A stretch of DNA of 64,000 nucleotides from Prillingera fragicola. Lineage: Eukaryota > Basidiomycota > Tremellomycetes > Trichosporonales > Trichosporonaceae. This document shows, piece after piece, positions 46,935 to 56,439 of this stretch. Under the pieces are notes generated by a model, which was given only the letters and a program-made list of their open reading frames with translations, made no database searches and was not told the DNA's origin. The stretch covers positions 4,216,001 to 4,280,000 of the forward strand of contig BEDY01000001.1 of the NCBI GenBank assembly GCA_002335605.1. The letters run 5' to 3'. Numbering within the stretch: the stretch's first letter is position 1; each line of letters starts with the position of its first letter. A program made the position numbers and the translations under genes.

Positions 46935-47763
46935 ATGGTCTCGGCTCCCATCAAAGACCTCACACGCAAGGACGCCAAACCCTCAACCAACGCGCTCGCA
47001 AAGCGACCACCTACAACCCACCTCCGCATCACCTGGCCCCCAACCACCCATAAAGCCAAACGCACCCGCAGCCTCGCCCGCCTCCAATCCCTCTCGAACG
47101 CATTCACAGGCCCACTAACCCCACCCCCCCGCTCCTGCAAGGCCAGCTACGACGGCACCCTCACCCGCCCCCCGCAGCTCGGGGACCTCACCCTCGGCCC
47201 CTTCCTGGAGCAAGGCCAAATCTGGTCTGCCTTCTCCGCCTGCACCTCTCGCTCCGCGTCGCCGGACTCGCTAGTGGTCAAACTCACCTCCCCCACGTCG
47301 TGCAGGCGCGAAACCCTCGACGAGATGCTGGACGAGGTCTGGCGCGAGGACAGGCTCTACACCACCTCCCTCGCTGGGCTGCAGGGGGGTCGTGCCCCGC
47401 TGGTACGGGGTGTATGGGAGCCGGCAGGCGCTGGCGGGCGGGGAGGGGGAGGTGCTCGCTGCTGTGCTCGCGCACGCTGGCCGGGCGGTGGAGGTGGGGA
47501 GGCTCGGGTTGGAGGGTAAGTCAGTCCCGTGTGTGGGTGGGCTGACGCGCAGGCTGGGGGTTGTCGACGCGTATGATGCGCTGCACGAGGCGGGGGTGCT
47601 GCATAACTCGTGCAGTCCCAAGCACTCGTTGTGGGAGGGGGAGAGAGTGATGGTGGTCGATTTTGGGCTGTCGACGGACCGCTCAGAGGTTGGGCACGAC
47701 GAGTGGGGGGAGTTGTGCAGGGAGGAGATCCGGGAGGTTGCTGCTCGTCTGGGGATCTCATAG
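46935..47763 (+). CDS. Pseudokinase-like protein, cluster member 2, with frameshifted middle
   Basis: Second paralogue. Exons 46935-47515 and 47553-47763 (37-nt intron) give an open 263-aa frame. It has the paralogue features FLEQGQIWSAF, VVKLTSP (beta-3 Lys), LAGLQGG, then LHEAGVLHNSCSPKH (HNS in place of HxD) and VMVVDFGLS. From a run of six G (47384-47389) to the intron donor, the spliced frame encodes Gly/Arg/Ala-rich nonsense. The next frame over encodes the expected VPRWYGVYGSRQ...EVLAAVLAHAG. The frame is restored because exon 2 enters in the phase that suits the shifted, not the ancestral, frame. Thus about 43 residues are out of frame, by two compensating indels or sequencing error. 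The protein is likely non-functional or altered. Confidence 0.6.
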
Positions 47764-48353
47764 CTTGCTCCTCCAGGATATCTGTAGAGCAAGAGAGGAG
47801 ACTGCGAGCAGGACATGTGCTGTGGGCTTGTATACTGCACTTGTCGTTTGTCCACAGACCGTTATCGAGCCACTACTTCATGCTCGTAAACTGGTGTACG
47901 TGCGCGCAGCACGTATTGGCACTTGAGTGGAAGCATCCCGTGAGTCTCACTCGATCTACCCCATGGGCTGTGGGCTACCCAGCATGCCAAGGAGTGACCC
48001 GCAGCTTGACATGCCCCACCTCCCCCTACCGCGGGTTCTACTTGTGCGTCAGTGTTGGAGGACACCATCTTGCGTTCCGAGTACGGTCTGGACATGATCT
48101 CTTTGCCAACGTACCTGGCATCGCCGAAGGTAATCTAGGCACTGAAACGGCGGTCACATCGAGACATGACCGCTGTTGCTGTCGTGGCCGATGCCTTCTT
48201 TCCGCTCCCTCTTTTGACACGTCCCTGACCGTCACGTCGACGCGTATGGCGAGTCTTGAACATTGCAGCAGTACATAAGGGGGCTTGGGCGAGCAAACTA
48301 TCTCATCTTGCTTCCACTCACCACCTGCCACTCACTGCTAGCCCTCGCTGTAC
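47764..48353. other. Intergenic inside the accessory cluster
   Basis: About 590 bases between pseudokinase-like member 2 and the first F-box-like gene. No gene; an ACATAAGG sequence near 48272 could serve as a weak TATA element for the downstream gene. Confidence 0.4.
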
Positions 48354-49986
48354 ATGACCACGACAATGACGACCGAAACTGTGGCAACCCCACCCGACCA
48401 CAGCACGAGCAAGCCCAAGGCTCGCATTCCGCTGCCCCTCGAGATTGTGAAGCTCATCTGCGACGAGCTGGCCCGACAGAAAGAGCCAAAAGTGTCCAAG
48501 GCCACGCTCGTTCGCGTAGCGCGCGTCAGCCGCGGCACGTACCCGATTGCCATGAAGCACGTCTACCGTAACTTGGAGATTAGGAGCCACGACATGGACG
48601 TCGTCTTTGAGGGCTTGTGGCGCGAGCGGCCCGGTCCGGTCGACTGCCGGGATGGTTCTGACAATATCACTGGCAAGGCAGCTCTTGGTCCGACAAACGA
48701 GAGGCATTGTCGCTATGACGATCACTATATCCCGCATCCTGAAGAGGCGGCGCCAGTGTACCCCAACGCTGCCAGTACGGAACGCAAGCTTTGGTTGTTG
48801 GCGCAGGTTGAGAGCATTGTTGTCCACTTGCACCGGGCCCCCGACATCGGACTCGATAGGCTAAACCACATGCTCGAGAACAAGTGCAAGTACCTCGGCC
48901 CGCACAACGAGACCGACTATCGTGCCCGACCCCCTGCTTATTGCCAGCACGACCCCGCAGCCGAGCCGCCGATAGGGCCACCAAACTTTCACGAGCTGTG
49001 CCGCGGAGGCGCCTTTCCAAAGTGCAAGACTGTCCGATTCTCGGCACTGACCGTCGCTGTGTGCGCAACCGCTGCCGACGACGCAATGAACGGGTGGATA
49101 GTCTTTCTCAACTTTCTCAAGCGCGAGTGTACCCCGTCAGCCGTGTCGCTTCGTTTCTGGCCCCCAGGCCGTTTGCCAAGCGGCATGGACCCAGACACTC
49201 CGTTACCCCGCCAGGGTGGGCGCCACGTCCACGCGTTGCTCGAGGGTTGGAAGGCCAGGGCGGACCAGGAGCCTCTCGACGTATGCCTCCACGACGTCGA
49301 CGCGCTGGGTGAGCGGCTGACCTACAATGAGCTCGCGTATGGGTTTGGAATCTGGCCGGCGGGGAAAAAGGTGCGCATCTTCCTGCGGCCCACACTGGCT
49401 ACGGACCGTGCCATGGTCGAGGAGAACCCAACTTGGGCCATGCAGGTGAAGCGGATCGCCGATCTGTACAACGTCAACCCGTATGCTTGGAGGGGGGATT
49501 CCGAGATGCCACCCCAGCTCGAGATTTACGGCGTCGGGGCCGGCAACGTGCTCGAGTGCGGCTGCCGTGAGGCCTTTGACGCCGCCGCCGACGCGTCGCG
49601 CCGCATGATATCCGACGTGTACAATGCCAGGGGCGAGGGTATGGCGACTATTCGTGTCCCGCACTGGTCAGAGGTCACTGATAAGTGTGGCGTGTGCCAG
49701 AAAAAGCCAAAGGCCACGGCCGACCAGCTCGTCCAGCCCCAAGATGCGACCATGGCCGCCTCGAACATATGCGTACGTTTCTTGTCCGCCTGTTGGATTG
49801 TTAGCATGCTGACGACATCCGTAGCCCGAGACAGGCATGCCCCATCCATGGGCCTTTGAGTGGACGGGGCCTCCAACGAATGACGACCTGGACATGTCCG
49901 ATCACGATTTATTACAAGAGTACACTGATTCGTCAGACTATTGCGAGAGCTCCCAGAGTGAAGACGCCTTCTGGGAGAGTGATTAG
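48354..49986 (+). CDS. F-box-like protein, cluster copy 1 (526 aa)
   Basis: Exons 48354-49772 and 49825-49986, joined in phase 0 across a 52-nt intron. The N-terminus resembles an F-box: RIPLPLEIVKLICDEL, then LVRVARVSRGTYPIAMKHVYRNLEI, with the usual spacing. F-boxes tie a substrate-binding region to Skp1 and the SCF ubiquitin ligase (family knowledge). The rest has no repeat type I recognise. Near the C-terminus is a pattern shared with the inverted paralogue at 50330-52008: ECGCREAF, a helix RRMISDV, VPHWSE, and CGVC, that is CxC...PHW...CxxC, perhaps a small zinc site. The last exon (PETGMPHPWAFEW then acidic/Ser-rich tail) also matches the paralogue, including intron position. It sits between pseudokinase-like genes. 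Confidence 0.72.
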
Positions 49987-50329
49987 CATGCCGTCGGTAT
50001 GTGCTCTTGGTTGTCAGCCAGATCATACATGGCACTAGATGCAATGTTGTTGAACGACAAATCAGTAGCGAAGTCGCAAATCCCATGCACCAGCTCGTTC
50101 CAGGTTGCCTCCATTCGTAGCCGTCTACGAACAATGAGCTCCGAGAGACATACCATACCAGCATCACTAGTACTCGCTACACTAAATCCTATTCTTAACC
50201 CGCACTGCCCCCGCCTTCCTCGTCCCAGTCATCCAAAGGACCCATGCCAATCTGCGTCGCCGGCAGCCCCGCAGCTCCAGGCGCCAAGTCCATCCCCCAC
50301 ATGGTCTCGTAAAGCCCCCGCACACCCTC
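49987..50329. other. Intergenic between the convergent F-box-like pair
   Basis: 343 bases separating the 3' ends of the two inverted F-box-like paralogues. No gene or long inverted repeat is visible. Confidence 0.45.
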
Positions 50330-52008
50330 CTAATCGAAGTGCACACACGAGCACGCCTCTCGCTGCCTGGAACGCCAGACCGTGGCAGCCTCGCCGTCCG
50401 AGCTGTCCGTCTCGCAGTTCCACCCGCCCCTGTGGGCATTGTGGGGCTCGGCTTGGTCATCCCCCACCGGCGCGTATTCGTCCGACACACCGCTGGGTGG
50501 GTCCTGATCGCGGTTCCCGTCGTCGCCTTCGTCGCCTTCGTCTGCTTCGAACAGCTCGTCGTTGAATTGCGTGGAAAAGGTCTCGGTTTGGTCCGGGGAC
50601 CAAGAGTACGCCCACGGGTGGGGGTTGCCCGTCTGTGGCTGCGGGGTTAGTGGGGACACAGGCAGCATGGGGACTCACGCAAAGAGTGTCGGTGGGGATG
50701 GGTGGGCGGGTGGAAGCAGCGTCCAGCAGCTCGTGCGTTGGGTCCATGCCCGCGCCCAATGAGCCGTGGCAGCAGCTGCACGACGGTGCCTCCGCCCAGT
50801 GAGGTGCGGCAGCTCCAAACCCGTTGTGCTCTAGCACGTCGACAATCATGTCTCGGCGCGCCTTGATGGATTCGTAGAATGCCTCTTGGCAGTCGCACCT
50901 GCAGACAAAGTTTGTGCCTACACCGATAACCTCGACGGAGTCTATGAACCAAAACCACGCCTCCACGTCAACCCTATCCATGAGATCCACGAGCAAGGCT
51001 GGGACGCTCTCCCAGACGCGCCTGGTGTTCATTTCTTTGCGCGTCCAGTCGTTTTTCACAAAGATGCGTAGCCGGTCGCATGGGATGTGCGGAAGTTGTG
51101 GTGTGAATGGGTTGAAGCCATGGACTGTGAGCTCCTTGAGCGGTGAAAGCTCGCCCCGGGGGTCGTCGTCCCAATCACGATATGTCCAGCTCGCGCACAT
51201 CATATTGACTAAATACAAGTTGTCGCAGTGTTCAGACTGGAACATGGGCGGCCGTTCCGGCAGCTCGACGCATACGCGCGACGGCTGCGGCTGGCGATTC
51301 ATCAACTCGAATAAGGAGTTGTCGCACTTGTCTGTGACAGGCGACGTGGCAAACACCTTGAGAGCATTCGCAGTCACGCACACAGTGTCGACGTTGGGGA
51401 ACACGGCCCGCATCCCCCTTAACTGAGGCAGTTTGCACAGGTCATTGATCCGGCGCCGAGAGGGCCGACCACTGATGACCAGGGTCTTGACGAGCGCAAA
51501 CAGCGCCATCTTGCGATCAGTACTCGCCTCGTGCGGGTAGCCCGTAACGGCAAAGCCGCGTCGAACAGGCCGGGCAGGCCGGTCAAGCCACATGCCAACG
51601 AGCAGCCGTTTCGTATTGTGTCCAGTAAGCTCGAGACGTTCGTAGAGGTGCGGCGCGGCAAGGGCGTACGTGTGCGAGTTGAGGGGTAGGATCTTGGCGA
51701 GCGTGCCCTGCGCTCCTTGGTGCGCGAGATGCGCGCAGATCTTGACCAGCAGCTCATATGGGAGCCGCGGTGGGCCTGTAATGGGCTGCTCCTCGTGGAT
51801 GCGCACATTCTGGGCAGCATTTTGGGCTTCTGTGTCACTATGTGAGGGGTTGCGTTCCGAGCCCTCGTGGCTGCTCGTACGGTCATCCGGTGAGCCTACC
51901 TGTGATCATGTTAGCTTCATTGACCTGGCGCGTTGAGAATTCGAGAACTGGAGATACCGACGCGTTTTCTGGGAGGCATAGGTGAAGGCACAATATTCTC
52001 TGTGTCAT
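50330..52008 (-). CDS. F-box-like protein, cluster copy 2 (526 aa)
   Basis: Inverted paralogue of the gene at 48354-49986. Exons 51958-52008, 50679-51899 and 50330-50638; introns are 58 nt (branch GCTAAC, acceptor CACAG) and 40 nt. The predicted length is also 526 aa. F-box-like segment: PRLPYELLVKICAHL with HTYALAAPHLYERLELT. The middle aligns loosely with copy 1, and the C-terminal CRCDCQEAF, RRDMIVDV, APHWAEA and CSCC repeat the CxC...PHW...CxxC pattern. The last intron falls after the same Cys codon in both copies, and the last exon begins PQTGNPHPWAYSW in parallel with copy 1. The final 60 residues are very acidic. Sequence identity outside these blocks is low, so the duplication is old. 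The start is the first in-frame ATG of a short exon. Confidence 0.72.
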
Positions 52009-52491
52009 GTTCTGACTGTGCAGAGAGTAGGAGGAGATGAGAGAGAGAGAGAGTGAATGGTGTGGGGATGGTCGAACCCTCTCGACGTGGTTTCCCACGG
52101 CCAACAACCCTCCACTTTCGCGTCGAACTATATGACTTTCAAGTCGCAGCACCTTTATAGCACTTGTTGAAGGAATGCATTGGATCACAGCTACAGGTCT
52201 TCTACTGCGCATACTCTCTGGCCTGCCCCTCGCATAAGGAATATCTCAGTCTCCATTGCTCGTTGGGGCATGGACGAGACGCCCCCTACTAAAGGTGGAC
52301 GAGGTGGCACCCGCGGCAAAGTAGTGAGAGGGTGGAGTCCACAAGACATGCCCATGTACACTTGGCCGCATCCGTCCCATAACATGATCAGCTACGGCTC
52401 ACATGAGCTACAGCAGCCGAGTACATTTAGTCTGACCTGAGAGAGCATCTCTAAACCTCACTGCCCTTCTCGACCATAACCACCCACAACG
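52009..52491. other. Intergenic between divergent cluster genes
   Basis: Upstream regions of F-box-like copy 2 (minus) and pseudokinase-like member 3 (plus). A short GA dinucleotide run (about 52035-52054) is pyrimidine-rich on the copy 2 coding strand. No gene. Confidence 0.45.
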
Positions 52492-53966
52492 ATGACCGTC
52501 GACTTCTCCCCGCAAAGTCTGGTACGTCCCTCCCTCCTCCAAAGCTGACAGCAATAAAGGAGCAGCAAGTCGAGGGCACCTTGAGCCCCAAGAAACTTAG
52601 ACTGTCCCCCAAACCTCCTATTACATACGACCACAGAATCGATTTTCAGGCCATGACATTCTACGGCCCGGTGCCGTATTCGCTGCTCAAGGGAGTATCC
52701 TGACAAGGAGATATTGCCGCCATCGTGGATGCGTATGTGCTTGCTGAAGAGAAGGGAATGGCTGTGCAGGAGCTAGAAGGGACTGTGGACCATTATGCTG
52801 GATCGGGGCGGATTTGGACCGCATACACAGTCAAGATGACGGATGCCGGCAAGGATGCCAAGGAGGGAGAGGAGGCGGTTGAGCCGGCGTTGGTTGCTCT
52901 CGGCGACAGACCAGACAGAGTAGAGACTGGCAGGGACGGTGCTCATTGCGCCAAGATCTCGGACCAGCCAGAGACCGCAAAGGCACCTCTTCCGGCCAAC
53001 GCAAAGGACGGCGGCCCCGACGATGGCAACCAGGTTACTCAAGACCACGTTCTGAGTGTGGTCCGGAACTGCCTCCCCGAATGCGGCACTGGGCAGGCAA
53101 ATACCCTCGGCTGCAAGAGAAAGAGGCTGAGTGGTGAGGTATCTGCCGCTTTCGACGCCGACCAATCGTCGCCCACGGCCACCACTGCGGACGTTGCCAA
53201 CGGCGACATGTGTGAAGCCGAGCCTTCCATCATCAAACTGCTAGCATCTGAACCGGCCACCCTGGAGTCGACACCCCAAGCCACCCAACGCACCACTCAC
53301 GTCCCCGCCGTTGGCAAGCAAGCCGGCCCCCGTCACTATCCCCTGCACAAAGGTTCTGAGGCCGTGGTCTGCCGTGGCGTGTGCTTCCGCAACACCAGGC
53401 CAGGCGACCATCCACCCGAATGCGTCTGTGAATTGTGTGAGATTGACCGCAACCACCCACTGAAACCGAGGACTTCATGCGTGCTCAAGGTGTCCGTTCC
53501 ATTGAGCTCTGGGAACTCATTCAAGGATTACAAGTGGGAAGAGATTCTGCGTGAGACGTGGATGTACAACCACCCTCTCAAACGGCTGCAGGGGTGGGTG
53601 GTGCCCGAGAACTACGGCGTCTACGTCTCCCGTGACCCGGGGTACGGTAGTCAGGGGGTGCGGGTCGGATGCTTGATGGAGTACGTCGGCGAGGTAGTAC
53701 ATGGCAAATGGATCTATGGGGAATCATCGACGGTTTGGCCTCAATATCAAGAACTGCACAGGGCCGGGGTTGTGCACAACAGTCATTGCCACAAGCATTG
53801 GAGGGCCCATCGAGGTGAGATGGATGTGAGGATTATTGATTTTGGCACTTCTTATGTTCGAGCTGGTGAGTGGGAAGAGTGGCTAGAAGGTGATGAGGAG
53901 TATGAGCTGGAGAGTTGTTTGTGGGAGAAAAAGAGGAGACGGGAGGAGCAAGTTGTGCAGCAGTAG
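52492..53966 (+). CDS. Pseudokinase-like protein, cluster member 3 (about 458 aa)
   Basis: Third paralogue. Exons 52492-52521, 52560-52694 and 52755-53966. The second intron (60 nt, donor GTATCC) is inferred to skip an in-frame TGA at 52701; without it the gene would be broken. Family landmarks: YAGSGRIWTAY (Gly loop), SCVLKVSVP (beta-3 Lys), RLQGWVVPENYGVYVS, YQELHRAGVVHNSHCHKH (HNS, catalytic Asp missing) and VRIIDFGTS. It is larger than members 1 and 2 because about 200 residues are inserted between Gly loop and beta-3 Lys. They are hydrophilic and include a Cys-rich piece (CRGVCF then CVCELC). The C-terminus is Glu/Arg-rich. The intron seen before the catalytic-loop region in the other members is absent here. 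Confidence 0.65.
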
Positions 53967-54245
53967 AGGGATCACAGATGATGGTGGATTTTTGCCGATT
54001 TAACACTGTCTAGTTCAAGAGTTGTCGCGTTAGAATGGCCAGTTGTGAAGGTATGCAGCTCTTAAACCTGTGTATAGACATGGTCACTGAACAGAGATGA
54101 ACAAAAGGGAGACAAACTCCCAGACTTGGACATGCACAAGAATGAGAGAGTGCCACCCGCGCCCCTCCACGACGACAACACACATCCTCCTCCTCATCTT
54201 CATCCTCCTCCATTCATAACCTATTCCTCTTCACTATACAAAGCC

Positions 54246-56061
54246 ATGCCCCTCAACCTCCGCCTAACATCCTGCTTCCACCCCAAAACCTCCCCCTACA
54301 TCGATCCATTCAACGACCCAGCCCCCTCACGGCGCGTAGGGAACTCGGCGACGGGATCCAGCGCGACAGGCTCGGGCGGCTCGACCTCGGAGCGCAAGGG
54401 CAGTAGTGTCGTGCTCGTTACTTCCCCTACTGTCCCTCCAAGACCCAGGGACGACGCGCCAGAGGAGGAGCAGGAGGTGGTGCATATCGGCCCTGCCTCC
54501 CCCGAGCGGGCACAAGTCTACAGAGTGGCGCTTGCCACAGCCAACGTCCTTGACAACGACGACAACTCAGACTCGCTCTCCATCACCTCCCGGCGACCCC
54601 CAACACCGTCAGACCTAGACCTCCACACTGTACCTCTGGACGACCTGTCCTCGTCCGACGACGACTTTCACTCCACCCGCTCACGACCAGAGGGGGGCGC
54701 ACTCACAGCGCGCACGAGCTTTGCGTCGGCAATGTCCTCCACGACCACAACGACAATGACAGACTACGGCCCAGTGCTGCCTCCAGACACGCGCACCTTT
54801 GAGCCCATGCTGTATCCCCCCTCCCGCCCAGCAACAGCCAGCACGCTGGTCAACAAACGCATCAGCGCACGCACCTTTGGGCCCTCACCCCCGTCGTCGC
54901 GCTCAGGCATGGCACGCCCAGCGTTCCCGCCCGTCTCGCTCCGCCTCCCCCGCTCCCGCCGGCCACACACGCCGCCGACGGCGACACGCGCCGTGCAGAG
55001 CTTTACGCTGCACTGGCCCCCGCCGCAGGTCAACAAGCACCACGCGACGCGGTCGCTCGCGTACGTCTCCGGGGTGGACGCGCCGTTCGAGGGGCCGGTG
55101 CCTGCGGCTGTCCTCCTGGGGAGAAAGTATACCGACGAGACGTTCTTGGCTGCCGCCCTGGGAAGGGCCGGGTTTGTGGCTGAGCCACCCTGGGTGTTTG
55201 CTAGGGCGGTGACGGTGCTCGAGGTGTTGGAGGAGGGGAGCGTGTGCAGTGGTGTGGCGCTAAAGGGAGAGTGGCCGCGGGGTAGTGGTGTACGGTGGGC
55301 GGACCGTAGCTCTTCGTCGGTCCGGTTGACGGCGCAGGACTCATCCGCCTCGATGGCGCAGACTGTAGCAATCCACGGAGGCGAGGAACCGCTCTCACCA
55401 CAAACGACACTCGTCAACCCCCCCTCCCCAACCTCTCCAGGCATGCCCGTCCGCGACGCCGCGCTGCACCTCGTCGCCAAGCTCTCCTGCCCGACCCAAC
55501 ACCCCCTGGGCGCCGAACACCTGTATGGCGCCTACGGCCGCGAGGCGTGGGTGTACACCCACCGCCTGGCGTCGCTGCAGGGCAGCGTCGTGCCCAGGTG
55601 GCACGGGGTGTATGTATCCCGTCAGCGCGCGGGCGGGGATTACTTCCCCGGTGGCGTGCCGGCGCACATCGAGGTGCTTGCGGCTGTGACCGAGGATGCG
55701 GGGGATGTCATGAGTGAGATTAGCGTCGCGACGATGAGTGATGACGACAAGTGAGTTTGTGTTTGGCTTGGGCGGCGCTGATGGCAGGCACACCGTGTTG
55801 GACAAGTATCATGCCCTCCACGCCGCTGGGGTGGTGCATGGCTCGGCGCGGGTGGGTGGTCACTGGGTCGTCCCCGCTGGCTGGCCCGTTAGTGAGATGA
55901 GGATTACGGGGTTTGGACAGTGTGTGGTGCGGAATACCATGGGGCAGAGTGTGGGCAAGCTTGGGGGGCTGAGGACGGCGGATTCGCCGGGGCAGTGGAA
56001 GGCGGTCGTCGAGGAGGAGGTTGCGAGGGTCAGGCGGGTGCTGTGGCCCGAAGGCGAGTGA
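54246..56061 (+). CDS. Pseudokinase-like protein, cluster member 4 (592 aa)
   Basis: Fourth and longest paralogue. Exons 54246-55750 and 55788-56061 (37-nt intron, same phase as in member 1). The first 300 residues are Ser/Thr/Pro-rich and disordered. The kinase-like part follows: HLVAKLSCP (beta-3 Lys), SLQGSVVPRWHGVYVSRQ, YHALHAAGVVHGSARVGGHW at the catalytic-loop position, and MRITGFGQC at the DFG position. Both catalytic acids are therefore missing: HxD reads HGS and DFG reads GFG. This is the most degenerate member. An in-frame ATG at 54126 would add 40 residues; I prefer 54246 because the extension is low-complexity His/Pro. Member 4 ends 380 bases before the DHA2 transporter gene, which closes the cluster. 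Confidence 0.7.
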
Positions 56062-56439
56062 GCTGGGGTGGGAGGTGATAGGTGTGATCAGCGCCGAGTG
56101 AGCTGTAGTTATCTTGATAATCATACACGTTGCCTTGGACAATATACATACAATACTGCTTGCTGTAGTGTCAATGAACGCTTGAAGAGAGAATGGGCAG
56201 TGGCAAGGTTGAGATGGCCAGCTTAGTGCGGACTTTGCCGATCTTGCTCCAAACTCAAAGTGGCACCTGTGAGTGAACCACTGCTCTTCGCTGAGAAGAA
56301 GATTACATTGTACATGAATATACCACGACTAGTCTAAAGCGCATCTATAGTATGTGTGGTGGGTGAAGTGTTGTAAAAGGTCTAATGTCCGTAGTGGTAC
56401 AAAGAAGGTAAAGAACGTGGTCGCCGTCTCCGGTTCAGA
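56062..56439. other. Intergenic between convergent genes
   Basis: 3' flanks of pseudokinase-like member 4 (plus) and of the DHA2 transporter (minus); no gene. Confidence 0.5.

Noticed and set aside
52069..52082. GTCGAACCCT-like sequence as a tRNA T-arm
   Set aside because: No matching acceptor, D or anticodon arms around it.
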